Below are positions 11,498 through 23,787 of a DNA stretch of 64,000 bases, in pieces (the stretch's first letter is position 1; the number at the start of each line of letters is the position of its first letter). The notes under the pieces are model-generated. The model saw only the letters and a program-made list of their open reading frames with translations. It was not told the origin of the DNA and did not search any database. The stretch is from Vitellaria paradoxa (taxonomy: Eukaryota; Streptophyta; Magnoliopsida; Ericales; Sapotaceae). The stretch lies in assembly GCA_019916065.1 (NCBI GenBank), contig JAINTL010000106.1:186001-250000 (forward strand), given 5' to 3'. Position numbers and translations under genes: made by a program.

Positions 11498-13570
11498 TGT
11501 CACGCCCCGGGTTTCACAACTCGAGTACGCGAACAAATAATACATATTACACCGTTCATTAACTAACTTTCCTGTTCCACATCAGAACCAACACACATAC
11601 TATGGAGCAAAGAAAATAAAATAATTAAAACTAAACTTTAAATTTAAATAAACACCTCAGTTAATTCACTAGGCAAACAAAGCTCCAAAACTAAACCCAA
11701 CCAATCTCTAAAAATATATATATATATATATAATGATAATTAACATTCACCTCAAAAACAGAGGTTTGTTACAATCCACTCAAAAAAATAATTCTCTAAA
11801 GAAAATTCTAATGTGATTAAAATAAAAACAAATAAATAAATTCCTAATTTCCATGTTGGGTAGGTCCTGCGTGTGACTCAAATTCATTACCTGCATCGCA
11901 AACTGTAAGGGGTTTAGCACTAATACCACGTGTGCTCGGAACCCTAATAATAATAATATAAATGCAGTATGCCCTAGCATGTTATTGAGTGAAACACTTA
12001 TACACAGATAGCAAAGTCAAGAAAGAAATTAAATTAATTTATCAATTTATCTTCATTACAATTAATTGTGTTTGAGCACCACATCGCACATTAAAGAAAA
12101 ACAATTCGATCTCGAGGTACTGCTGCTTGGTTGTCCCGTAGAACAGGACCCAACCAATATACATCATCCCTCGATGTCTGCTTGGTTGTTTCGTAGAAAC
12201 AAGACCAACCAATATACACCATCCTTCGGTGTCTGCTTCCTAGGCTGAAGCCTTAGGAATATTTTATGCCACCCTTAGGCATCTGCTCGTTTGTAGGTTA
12301 CTAGCCCACTGGAATCGATAACCAACCCCGCGCGGGTTTCGGGATTTTCAACCCTTGGGTACGTATACCCAATATTTTCAGTACCCCTCAACCCCAACAA
12401 AACACAACATCAAATTTCTCTTTTTAATTCTACATTAAATAAATTTTTCCTTTTACTCCAAAGTTTAAACCTTATAATTTATTATTTTACTAACACATTA
12501 AATAACACATTTAAGCACATTAAGCAAAACTCTTGCAGGTAACTGTCACATTATATATATGTAAATAAATATATACGCAGACAAACACATATGCATTAAT
12601 TATAGGTTTCGATTTCAACCCAATCACATCCAAGACTTATAAAAAAAAATAATAATAATAAAAAAAAATTGTTCAAACATTAATTACAGAATTTGATGGT
12701 CCAATACATCCATATATAAAATTATAATCATATATACGTAACTAAATCAATTAACCGTGCCAACTAATCAAGTAAAAGACTTTAATAATTCATAAAAAAA
12801 TCACATTAAGAAAACCTGTTGCACGGCCTGGAAGGTTTTCCATAACCTCGAGTGTACATATATATAACTTTATATACAGGGACCTAAGGCTAGCAAAAGG
12901 ACAAAGAAATTGCCACACGTCCAATGGTTTGAAAATTTAAAACTTTAAGCATCAAGTTTAACCAATCACGTGAGCCACTATCTGATATACAAACATATAT
13001 ATATATATATATATGTACGAATGTATAATTCAATCAACCATCCCTTTCAAAAAAAATAATAATAAATATTTAAAGGCTAGTGGCAGTTTGCTTGCGAATA
13101 TAGATTGATAGCAAATTTTATACAAACACTATATATATATATATATATAAGAGGTTCGCCCCTTACCTCAACTGAAAACGCGGTTCGGTAATTGAAAAGA
13201 AATCGATTCAGCAAATCGGAAAAACGTCAAATTTTCAGCCGCAAATTCCTATCTTCTCATCTCTCTCTCTCGGTCTCTTTTCCTCTCTCTTAGGGTTTTA
13301 TTTTCTCAAAATTAAATACAAATTTATATATTTATAGAAGCAGGGTTTTAACCCTAACCAACTTAAATTACTTTCCTACTCCCCAAAGGTTTAGGAAAAT
13401 TACACTTTTTTCCAAAACTTTAAAAATCTTTTCAAATATAACAAAAAAAAAATTAATCTTTTTAAATATAATTAAAATAACAAAAATTTCAAATCGTTAA
13501 ATTTAAATAGCAAACTAAATTTATCAAATAAAAAAATCCAAATGAAATAAGAAAAATCTGGGTTATTACA
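11498..13570 (-). repeat. 3' LTR of the gypsy element
   Basis: 2073 bp with TG and CA ends. By reading against the other LTR I find two substitutions (T/C in the AAATAAATAAATT run near 11830; G/T near 13093), a two-base difference in an AT repeat near 11720 and one extra A in an A-run near 12645. Confidence 0.95.
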
Positions 13571-13583
13571 TCCTACCCCCCTT
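13571..13583 (-). other. Polypurine tract
   Basis: Read on the minus strand this is AAGGGGGGTAGGA, directly before the 3' LTR, where it would prime plus-strand DNA synthesis. Confidence 0.8.
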
Positions 13584-13627
13584 ACAAAAATTTCGTCCTC
13601 GAAATTTAGGAGGTAAAGAAAAGAAAA

Positions 13628-14910
13628 TTAAAGAAACAACTCTGGATACCTATTCCGCATATCTGCCTGTCGCTCCCAAGTCGACTCTTCAATACCACGA
13701 TGCTTCCATAACACTCTAACTAAGGGAATAGTCTTCCCTCGAAGCACTTGCTCCCTAGAGTCCAAAATTTCCACCGGTTTCACCTCATATGTCACATCTG
13801 AGTCAACATCAAGCTCAGTCCAATCTAATACATGTAAAGGGTCTGGGTTATACTTCCTGAGCAAAGACACGTGAAACACCTCATGAACTCCTGAAAGCTG
13901 CGGTGGCAAAGCAAGACGGTATGCCACCTCTCCAACCCTCGCCAAAACTTCAAATGGCCCGATATATCTTGGGGATAACTTCCCCCTACGCCCAAAACGA
14001 AACTGACCCTTTCGTGGTGAAACCTTTAGGAACACATGGTCCCCTACCTCAAACTCCAAGGGTCTTCGTCTCTTATCAGCGTAACTCTTTTGGCGACTCT
14101 GTGCTGTCTCAAGTCTCCGTTGAATCACTTTGACCTTCTCAGTCGTCTCATGCACAAACTCAGGCCCAACAATTGCAGTTTCTCCAACCTCAGCCCAACA
14201 AATAGGAGATCTGCACGGTCTACCATACAAAGCTTCAAAAGGAGCCATCCCGATACTCGACTAGTAGCTATTATTATACGCAAATTCAATCAAATGAAGA
14301 TGGTTCTCCCAACTGCCACGAAAATCAAGCACACATGCCCTAAGCATATCTTCCAAGATTTGAATTGTGCGTTCTGACTGTCCATCAGTCTAAGGATGAA
14401 AGGCCGTACTAAACAACAATTCTGTCCCCATAGCCACCTAGAGACTCTGCCAGAATCGAGAAGCAAAACGCGGGTCCCTGTCTGAGACAATAGATACAGG
14501 GGCTCTGTGAAGCCTCACGATTTCCTTAACATATAATTTAGTCAAGACATCCATAGAGTCGGTCAGTCGAATCGACAAAAAGTGAGCCGACTTCGTCAAC
14601 CTATCCACTATCACCCAAATAGTGTCGTGACCCCTTGGAGACCTCGGTAAACTAGAAACAAAATCCATTGTAATGTTCTCTCACTTCCACTCTGACACTG
14701 GCAAAGGCTACAAGAGACCCGCTGGTTTCTGATGCTCAGCCTTAACTTGCTGACAAGTAAGGCACCTACTCACAAACTCTGCCACATCCTTCTTCATACC
14801 TACCCAAAAGAACTGACGACGCAGGTCGTGATACATCTTAGTACCTCCAGGATGTACTGCAAATTTAGATTGGTGGAACTCCTTTAAAACTATATCTCGA
14901 GCAGAGATGG
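13628..14910 (-). pseudogene. Integrase and chromodomain-like C terminus
   Basis: The zinc-binding region has [17 protein letters not shown] and [12 protein letters not shown]. The core shows [23 protein letters not shown] and a later Glu in IQILEDML, so all three catalytic acids are kept, but five stops (TAG x4, TGA x1) lie in between. The end from about 13780 to 13628 (PVEILDSREQVLRG, VRVLWKH, ESTWE) matches the chromodomain-like tail of Tekay/Del-type chromoviruses, which guides insertion to chromatin. Confidence 0.9.
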
Positions 14911-15187
14911 GCACGAAAAGTCTCCCCAAATACCTCAAACCGTTATCGTCACCAATCACCCATTCTGGCATCTCATCAGGACTTGACAACTTAGCTCGAA
15001 TCGCCTCACATTCAACATCAGTCCCCTGAGCTTCTATCACACGACTCAATAGAATTGGCTGAGTAGCCATGGCACACAAAATAGCATGACTTTCATCTTC
15101 CTGTAACTCCAGATCAAACTCACTAAGGCTTCTCATCATTTCCCACTCTTGCACGAAAAGACCCGCTACAGTACCACAAGTCTTTCG

Positions 15188-16786
15188 CTTAAGTGCGTGA
15201 GCAACCACATTTACCTTACCAGGGTGATATTGGAGCTCAAAATCATAATCCTCCATGTACTCTATCCATCTCCTCTGCCTCAAATTCAGATCCTTCTGAG
15301 TGAAAAGGTACTTCAAACTCTTGTGGTCAGAAAACACCTCAAATTTCTTACCATACAAATAGTGTCTCCAGCTTTTCAGAGCAAAGATAATTGCTGCCAA
15401 CTCCAAATCATGCACTGGGTAGTTATGCTCGTGAGTCTTCAATTGCCTAGACCTATAAGCTACTACTTTATCACCCTGCATCAGCACGCAGCCTAAACCT
15501 TCCTTGGATGCGTCACAATAAACTGAATAACCCAATCCCCTCTCTGGAATCACAAGCACTGGCGCAGTAGTTAGCCTCTTCTTTAGCTCTTGAAAAGACT
15601 GCTCACACTTCTCATCCCAAACAAACTTGACCCCTTTTCGAGTCAGCCTAGTCATCGGCCCGGCTAGCCTTGAGAAATCACGAACAAATCTTCGGTAATA
15701 CCCTGCCAAACCCAGAAAACTCCGAATCTCAAAAACTGTCTTCGGTCTTTGCCAATCTATAACTGCTTCAACCTTAGATGGATCAACTGTAACTCCCTCC
15801 TCAGAAACAACATGCCCGAAAAATTTCACCTCTTTGAGCCAGAACTCACACTTGCTCAATTTAGCATAGAGCTGGTGATCTCTCAAGGTCTGAAGTACAA
15901 TTCTCAGATGCTCCTCATGTTCCTCCTCTGACCGAGAATAAACTAGAATGTCATCAATAAACACAACAACAAACTTGTCTAAATATCTGCTGAACACCCG
16001 GTTCATCAAGTCCATGAACACGGCAGGAGCATTGGTCAACCCAAATGGCATTACCAAGAACTCGTAGTGCCCATACTAAGTCCTGAATGCCGTCTTAGGA
16101 ATATCCTCCTGCTTCACCCTCAACTGGTGGTAACCAGATCTCAAATCTATCTTTGAGAAAATGACTGAACCTTTCAGTTGATCGAACAAATCATCAATCC
16201 TCGGTAAAGGATACCGATTCTTGATCGTGACCCGGTTTAACCTTCGGTAATCTATACACATCTTGAGAGTTCCATCCTTTTTAGCTGCAAATAGTACTGG
16301 TGCACCCCAAGGTGAAGTGCTAGGGCGAATAAATCCCTTAGAGCTCAACTCTTCTATCTGGGATCTTAACTCCACCAACTCTGCAGGTGCCAATCTATAC
16401 AGAGCTATAGAAATTGGTTCTGTGCCAGGAATCAGATCAATCCCAAATTCAACCTCCCGTTCAGGTGGTAATCCAGATACTTCTGAAAACACTTCTGAAA
16501 ATTCACAAACGACTCGTGGCAACTCAATCTTGTCACCATCCTCGTCCTCCAAAGCCATACAAGCAAACAAACTGCACAACTCTACTCGTCCCTGCCCATC
16601 AAGGGAAGGCAATAGCTGAGGGCTACAACGATCACCTGAAAATCGTATTCGATCTCCCTCCGTAGTAAATAAGGTCACCCGACTCTTAGCACACTCTATC
16701 ATCGCCCGAAAGACTGACAGCCAGTTCATGCCAAGAATCACATCAAAGCTTCCCATGTCTATCACAATCAAGTCAAAAACTGACAA
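15188..16786 (-). pseudogene. Reverse transcriptase and RNase H part
   Basis: RT motifs read cleanly: [24 protein letters not shown], then a TAG at 16076-16078, [10 protein letters not shown] and the catalytic FIDDILVYS. RNase H follows (about 15535-15188) with [17 protein letters not shown] and FSDHKSL. The last catalytic aspartate, expected in the VADALSRK motif, is histidine here (VAHALKRK, codon at 15197-15199). So RT is split by a stop and RNase H lacks one metal ligand. Confidence 0.92.
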
Positions 16787-16795
16787 GTGCTCCCG

Positions 16796-17092
16796 TCACA
16801 AAGTCTCATCCCTAATAGTGATCTCACAATTCTTACAAACTCGATTCAACACAGAATGACCTCCTATCGGTGTTTCAACGTGCAATGGTGGAATTAACTC
16901 GTCCACAAATAAATTCAATGTAGACATAAATGATACAGCAATAAATGAATGAGATGCTCCTGTGTTTACCAGGACTGTAGATTTAGTAGCATAAATGAGA
17001 AAGGTACCTCTCGTTACTATAGGCTCTGCACGTCCATCATTCTGGGCCACAGTGAAAACTCGTCCCTGAACTGGTGTCGTTTGTGGTCTACC
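16796..17092 (-). pseudogene. Aspartic protease part with altered active site
   Basis: The typical VLVDTGAxHSFI motif is present as VLVNTGASHSFIA. The codon at 16964-16966 is AAC, so the catalytic aspartate is asparagine. The frame differs from the gag knuckle frame, with the shift at about 17085-17100, and ends in TGA at 16796-16798. Loss of this Asp should abolish cleavage, judging from the family mechanism. Confidence 0.88.
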
Positions 17093-17094
17093 CC

Positions 17095-18450
17095 ATTTTG
17101 TCCCTGCTGGGATCCACCCTGAACTCCTTGATGCTGCTGAACACCACTTGGAACACCCATCTGATACTGCAGTGCCCCACCTTGAGTACCCCTCTTAAAA
17201 CGAGTCTGCACTGATTGTGACCCTGCTGGCCTGCTACTCTGTACTGACTGAGCTGGCTGTGGAGGTCTCATAATACTTCCATTACCTTGCCTCTGCGGAC
17301 AACGCCTCTGCACATGACCTAGTAGGCGACACGTGTAACAAGTCTTTACCTCGACCCTATTTTCAGATCCACTCGACACACCTTTGTAAGGACAGTTAAA
17401 CTGGCGATGCCCAGGCTGTCTACAATTATGACAAATAATAGGACTCTGTGCAGAAACTCCAGTTGCCACTGACTTACTTGGGACCACACTCCCCTGTTGA
17501 AATTGCTGAGATTGTGCCCCATGTAAATTCTCTCTCTACCTTTTGGTGGGTCTGCTCTCCTGATGTTGAGTCCTCCCTTGCTTGACTTCATTCTGTGCCC
17601 TGGTATCTGCCAAATTCTTCTCCACTGCCATTGCTCGATCAACTAATGTCTCATATTCATTAAGCCCCAAAGGCACTATCCGATCTCTGACAGTAGGCCT
17701 CAATCCCTTCTCAAACCGTCTACACTTGGTGCGCTCAGTGGACACCAACTCCTTAGCATATTTGGCCAACGAGGTAAATTTACGCCCATACTCCAGCACA
17801 GTCATTGGCCCTTGAGTCAAATTCAGAAATTCATCAAGCTTGGCATCTCTCAAAGACTGAGGGAAAAAGTAATCTCTGAAACGCTCCTTAAAATCCTCCC
17901 AAGTAAGTGCAGACGCCCCACGAGACCCCTTCACAGTACTCCACCAATCCGCTGCAGCACCCTCCAACTGAAAAGCAGCAAGTAAGACTCTGGTCTTATC
18001 TTCATTTAACTGCATTACCTCGAATATCTTCTCATTCTCGTGTAAGAATTTCTCAACCTCTTCAGTATCTGCTACACCAGAGTATGTGGGGGGTTTCATC
18101 CTCCTGAACTTCTCATACGGAGCTGTAGGCGGACTTGCTTGCATTCCACCAGCAAACATTGCAGCCATTTGTTGCATCCACATCTGTAGGTCCACCATTC
18201 CTGGCTGTGGCACACTTGGTGCTTCGGATTGCACCTCAACCACGTGAGGCACTCCTAATGAAACCTCTGCTCTAACCCGAGCATATGACCCTTGCTCTTG
18301 TGACACTCCCGCAGCAACGGGAACATCATCAACTGGAACTTCATGACCCTGCCCAGCCTGAATCCCTTGGTCTCGGCCCCGGCCTCTACTACGACCACGA
18401 CCTTGGCCCCTGCCTCTACCTCTAACACCTGGAGCTACACGTGGCGGCAT
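17095..18450 (-). pseudogene. gag (capsid and nucleocapsid) part
   Basis: Begins with ATG at 18450 and a basic, Gly/Arg-rich N terminus (GRGRGQGRGR). It then has a retrotransposon gag core including FLHENEKIF and WEDFKERF-like stretches, followed by two CCHC zinc knuckles at about 17299-17433 (CHNCRQPGHRQFNC and CYTCRLLGHVQRRC). A TAG at 17536-17538 splits the core from the knuckles in the same frame. The leader from the PBS to this start is about 160 nt. Confidence 0.88.
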
Positions 18451-18610
18451 TTCTCTAAAAATTCACAAAAATATACTAAGGTCAACATCTTCTTAACAAT
18501 TTAAGTCCAACAAAGCATCAAATTCACGTATCACAACTAAATAAGCTAACATGTAATCACATAATACTTAGAAAAATAAAAGACCCACTGTCCCTAGGTA
18601 TTCTAAACCT

Positions 18611-18624
18611 AGGCTCTGATACCA
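18611..18624 (-). other. Primer binding site for initiator-Met tRNA
   Basis: Read on the minus strand it is TGGTATCAGAGCCT, the usual plant tRNA-iMet complement, three bases after the 5' LTR. Confidence 0.93.
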
Positions 18625-18627
18625 AGT

Positions 18628-20703
18628 TGTCACGCCCCGGGTTTCACAACTCGAGTACGCGAACAAATAATACATATTACACCGTTCATTAACTAACTTT
18701 CCTGTTCCACATCAGAACCAACACACATACTATGGAGCAAAGAAAATAAAATAATTAAAACTAAACTTTAAATTTAAATAAACACCTCAGTTAATTCACT
18801 AGGCAAACAAAGCTCCAAAACTAAACCCAACCAATCTCTAAAAATATATATATATATATATATAATGATAATTAACATTCACCTCAAAAACAGAGGTTTG
18901 TTACAATCCACTCAAAAAAATAATTCTCTAAAGAAAATTCTAATGTGATTAAAATAAAAACAAACAAATAAATTCCTAATTTCCATGTTGGGTAGGTCCT
19001 GCGTGTGACTCAAATTCATTACCTGCATCGCAAACTGTAAGGGGTTTAGCACTAATACCACGTGTGCTCGGAACCCTAATAATAATAATATAAATGCAGT
19101 ATGCCCTAGCATGTTATTGAGTGAAACACTTATACACAGATAGCAAAGTCAAGAAAGAAATTAAATTAATTTATCAATTTATCTTCATTACAATTAATTG
19201 TGTTTGAGCACCACATCGCACATTAAAGAAAAACAATTCGATCTCGAGGTACTGCTGCTTGGTTGTCCCGTAGAACAGGACCCAACCAATATACATCATC
19301 CCTCGATGTCTGCTTGGTTGTTTCGTAGAAACAAGACCAACCAATATACACCATCCTTCGGTGTCTGCTTCCTAGGCTGAAGCCTTAGGAATATTTTATG
19401 CCACCCTTAGGCATCTGCTCGTTTGTAGGTTACTAGCCCACTGGAATCGATAACCAACCCCGCGCGGGTTTCGGGATTTTCAACCCTTGGGTACGTATAC
19501 CCAATATTTTCAGTACCCCTCAACCCCAACAAAACACAACATCAAATTTCTCTTTTTAATTCTACATTAAATAAATTTTTCCTTTTACTCCAAAGTTTAA
19601 ACCTTATAATTTATTATTTTACTAACACATTAAATAACACATTTAAGCACATTAAGCAAAACTCTTGCAGGTAACTGTCACATTATATATATGTAAATAA
19701 ATATATACGCAGACAAACACATATGCATTAATTATAGGTTTCGATTTCAACCCAATCACATCCAAGACTTATAAAAAAAAAATAATAATAATAAAAAAAA
19801 ATTGTTCAAACATTAATTACAGAATTTGATGGTCCAATACATCCATATATAAAATTATAATCATATATACGTAACTAAATCAATTAACCGTGCCAACTAA
19901 TCAAGTAAAAGACTTTAATAATTCATAAAAAAATCACATTAAGAAAACCTGTTGCACGGCCTGGAAGGTTTTCCATAACCTCGAGTGTACATATATATAA
20001 CTTTATATACAGGGACCTAAGGCTAGCAAAAGGACAAAGAAATTGCCACACGTCCAATGGTTTGAAAATTTAAAACTTTAAGCATCAAGTTTAACCAATC
20101 ACGTGAGCCACTATCTGATATACAAACATATATATATATATATATATGTACGAATGTATAATTCAATCAACCATCCCTTTCAAAAAAAATAATAATAAAT
20201 ATTTAAAGGCTAGTGGCAGTTTGCTTTCGAATATAGATTGATAGCAAATTTTATACAAACACTATATATATATATATATATAAGAGGTTCGCCCCTTACC
20301 TCAACTGAAAACGCGGTTCGGTAATTGAAAAGAAATCGATTCAGCAAATCGGAAAAACGTCAAATTTTCAGCCGCAAATTCCTATCTTCTCATCTCTCTC
20401 TCTCGGTCTCTTTTCCTCTCTCTTAGGGTTTTATTTTCTCAAAATTAAATACAAATTTATATATTTATAGAAGCAGGGTTTTAACCCTAACCAACTTAAA
20501 TTACTTTCCTACTCCCCAAAGGTTTAGGAAAATTACACTTTTTTCCAAAACTTTAAAAATCTTTTCAAATATAACAAAAAAAAAATTAATCTTTTTAAAT
20601 ATAATTAAAATAACAAAAATTTCAAATCGTTAAATTTAAATAGCAAACTAAATTTATCAAATAAAAAAATCCAAATGAAATAAGAAAAATCTGGGTTATT
20701 ACA
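18628..20703 (-). repeat. 5' LTR of the gypsy element
   Basis: 2076 bp, nearly identical to the 3' LTR. It should hold the element's promoter; several TATATA runs are present, so no single TATA box can be picked by eye. Confidence 0.95.
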
Positions 20704-23125
20704 TACAAAGTTTAGTTGCAAGAAATTGACTATGAATACTTTACAACTCATTGCACATATTTTATCAATCTCTTACTCGACTCTAAGATCCCAATCTCAA
20801 CCTTAGCCAAAAAGAAAAACAGCCTTTGACTTATCAAAGAGAAAAACATCAGTCTTGAACTCTTTCAAGGCCTTATACAAAACATGAAAACAATTCCTAG
20901 TAATTAGTCAATAAAACATTAAAATAATCTCTTAGAATATGTCTCTCCTAATCTCTTATTTTTTGTTGTAAGTTTGAGCCTATATATAAGGAATAAAAAG
21001 TAGTTCTAGTCCATAAAAAATCAAAAATAAAATTTCCCGAGCATGAAGCCTTGATCAGGATGTGACCGAAGCTGCGAACTTCACTAGGTAAGCCCACAGT
21101 CTACATAATCCCTTGGTTAGGATGTGGATATGTACTGGACATTTTTACGATGGGTCATATTTACCTTCAGAGTTATCATAATTTCCATTCTAACTTTAAA
21201 TTTCATTCAAATTGGAGTATTCTTATCAACCAGAATTCTAATTCAGTTCTAAACTTTCTGACATATCTAGAACTTGAATTACAATATTAAAACAATGTGA
21301 AATCCTTTGAGCCTTGTAAGTCTTCCAATTGTTGTTTGTTTGAAATATGTCAATCATAAATTTTACAATCTCGCTCTTTGACAATTTGATAACAAAACTT
21401 AACAAAAAATAATATGATAACTAAAGCACTTAGACAAATCCATCAAAGTATCATATGCCAAAAAAAAAAGTGATGTTAGATATAGTAAATTAATGAGAAC
21501 AAATTAACAGTTACTCCATTGGCAAGACATGTATAACCAAAACAATATTCCATTAAAATCTATCCACCACCATTAGCATCTAATATTAGGGAGGAAAAAA
21601 AAAAGAAGACTTATACAACTGAAAAAGTAAGAACCAACCACTCTCCCCCCCTTAGCAACAGCTCCACCACCCGAAGTAGGGGCTCAATGACATCTCTCTC
21701 TTTAATGTGTTATTATCATAAATAATAAATAAAATAGCACCAATTGTTTTTATTTGTGAAATTATTTTTCCTTCTAAGTATTAACATCATATACTTTGTC
21801 GAGAATTTATACCAGTAGTTATCTTGATGGTGTATATTATGTTATCTTTTACAAAAATAATTTATTATCCCTATTATACCACTGATATATGCATGGATTT
21901 TTTTTCTTTTATTTTGTTTATTGGCATATAAGTATGATCAAAACATTTTTTGTATTTGTTATAATTTTTCTTTTAATTAATATAATTCAATTTAATTTTA
22001 AAAATAATTATGATGACACAAGTATCTTGCTAGTTATAAATATATATAGCTTCTTATTTTACAAATCACACCCAGTGACTTATTACGATTAAATAAGTCA
22101 AGTAAAACTATTTTATCAGCCATATAATACTTGCTTCACAAGAAAGATTTAGAGGGTATTTAGAGTGAAAAAAGTTAGTATAACTTAATAAAAGTTACAA
22201 TCTTATAATCCGTGTAGTGTGTAAAAAAATTAAATTTTATAGAGATTTATAGAATTTTATTATTATTATTGTTGTTGTTGTGGTTATTGTTATTGTTGTT
22301 GTAGAGCTCCAAATAGCCCTTTAGAAACTTATGCCAATTGAATATCCATAAGAAGGGAATTTCCTATTTTACGGAGATAAAAAAAAAAAAAAAAAGAGAG
22401 GATCTTTTTGCCCTCCATCAAGTTCCATAAAGTGTCTGTTGGAGTAGGGAATATAATAGTAAAAATAACTTCCTTATTTCTCTTTTTGAAAGAAATAAAG
22501 CTTTTTGAAATTGTAAAAAATAATAAAAAAATAAAAAAATAACATTTTAACATAGCAAAAAAATAATTTAAAAAAGTAAAATCATTTAAACATGGAGATG
22601 ATAATTTTAAAAAATATTTACAGGAGTCGTTTGTCCACGTGCCACGAACAAGATGAATCTGTCTTTTAAACTAGCTAGCAGCCTGTTTTGGAAATTTCTA
22701 CATGCTATTATTCAAAATGTGCATGCGTACATCAATCTCAAACCTTTCTTCTTGTAAAAACAAAATCATATTATTCCATCTGACTATCTCGTATCGTTGA
22801 ACAGTCACATATATATATATATGTACAATGATAGATACAAGGGGAATTGCCTTCTTCTTCATCTTCTCTTCCTTTATCATTCAAAATCGGTTTTCGTCCG
22901 CACACGGCTAGCCCCGTTACGAAGTTACATCTATGCATGCAGACAACTAACGAAGCTCGAAGCCACCGGAGATGGACAACGACACTTGCCGTTCACATCT
23001 ATCTCTCTCTCTCTCTCTCTCTCTCAATTGGGAGGAAAAAAAAAAAAAAGAAAACGTGCTGTGCAGCTAATTTGAGATGTAAAATCAACATTATTTTACT
23101 TGAAATATCTATTAGATTATTCAGC
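20704..23125. repeat. 3' duplicated block, right part (copy in U1)
   Basis: Continues the block broken by the gypsy insertion and aligns with 49978-52415. Near its end, at 22850-23070, both copies carry a stretch that is less AT-rich (CACACGGCTAGCCCCGTTAC, then CACCGGAGATGGACAA and a CT microsatellite). Open frames cross this stretch in both copies but lack a clear start or known domain, so I do not call a gene. Confidence 0.8.
22148..22325. mobile_element. MITE with TTTAGA target duplication
   Basis: Insert 22154-22319 starts GGGTATTTAGAGTG and ends CTCCAAATAGCCC (imperfect inverted repeats), flanked by TTTAGA. The copy near 51452-51592 in U3 also carries it, so it entered before the block was duplicated. 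Confidence 0.6.
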
Positions 23126-23206
23126 AAGCCGAATATACCCTTATAATTAAGCATACACTAAATATTAAATAAGGTTTGACGGGACAGAGCTAAGATTATA
23201 TGACAG

Positions 23207-23272
23207 GGGGATCAAAATTTAGTTCAATGAAAAATAAAGACGGGGATCAAAATTTAGTTCAATGAAAAATAA
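23207..23272. repeat. Two tandem copies of a ~33-bp repeat
   Basis: GGGATCAAAATTTAGTTCAA with the following GAAAAATAAAG occurs twice in a row. The rest of 23126-23787 is AT-rich with no gene visible. Confidence 0.7.
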
Positions 23273-23787
23273 AGAGATAGAGAGAGATTAGCAACTGTAG
23301 AATCATCAATTTTGGCAATTACGTACTTCTAGCTTTTCTTTTTTTATTTTAAAAAAATTCTAAAAAATTTTAATTTTTATTAGTATTTTACTTTCTTTCT
23401 AATCAAATTTTGTCATGTGTCATTTTTACACCAATTTTTAATTTTTTGACAAATTAAGTGGAAACGAATTTCGTTGATAGTTATGAAGAGACAGAAACCT
23501 AGGAACCGAAAGATTTTATTATTTTTTATTATTTTTAATTATTTTATTTTTAAATCAATGCTTAAAAATATATAGGGTTGGGCTAAGTTTATATTTACGA
23601 GGTAAAAAATTTGGATTTACGTGTCCTAAATAAATAGATAGCAAAAATGCAAAAAAAAAAAAAAAAAAATTAAATAAAGCACAAATCATCAAGTATACTT
23701 ATGTTTAATTAATAGTAGGAAGCTATCATTTAATAAGGAGGGCTATTATTACCCAAAACACAAAATAAAAAATAAAAAAACATGTTT

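Larger units (their letters stand above)
13628..18450 (-). pseudogene. Inactivated gag-pol reading frame of the gypsy element
   Basis: Apart from one frameshift near 17085-17100, gag and pol lie in one continuous frame. It is interrupted by eight stop codons: TAG at 17536-17538, 16076-16078, 14708-14710, 14438-14440, 14390-14392 and 14261-14263, and TGA at 16796-16798 and 14681-14683. Four TAGs stand where this family has a conserved glutamine (for example before TDGQSER), and the TGA at 14681 stands where WKWEN would have tryptophan. No intact polyprotein can be made from this copy. Confidence 0.93.
11498..20703 (-). mobile_element. Ty3/gypsy chromovirus-type LTR retrotransposon (Tekay/Del-like)
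   Basis: A complete 9.2-kb element on the minus strand. It has LTRs of 2073 and 2076 bp starting TGTAATAACCC and ending GCGTGACA in element sense, a PBS matching initiator-Met tRNA, a purine-rich tract, and gag-pol in the order gag, protease, RT, RNase H, integrase, chromodomain-like end. It is flanked by TACAA at 11493-11497 and 20704-20708. The paralogue at 49978-49982 has a single TACAA, so it is an exact empty site. The LTRs differ by two substitutions and two microsatellite length changes, so insertion is recent, yet the coding region is dead. Confidence 0.97.

Noticed and set aside
11780..12248. Identical short frames in both LTRs (11780-11980 and 18912-19112; 12066-12248 and 19198-19380)
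   Set aside because: They are repeated only because the LTRs are identical; no protein family is recognisable.
12970..13150. TA microsatellites in the LTRs and elsewhere as regulatory elements
   Set aside because: Simple repeats are common in this AT-rich DNA; nothing marks them as functional.
14036..14377. Plus-strand open frames across the gypsy element (also 15149, 16263, 17582)
   Set aside because: They are antisense shadows of gag-pol, whose domains read clearly on the minus strand.
14261..17538. Functional stop-codon readthrough of the TAG codons in gag-pol
   Set aside because: Six TAGs plus two TGAs, a frameshift and lost catalytic residues are too many for a working recoding scheme.
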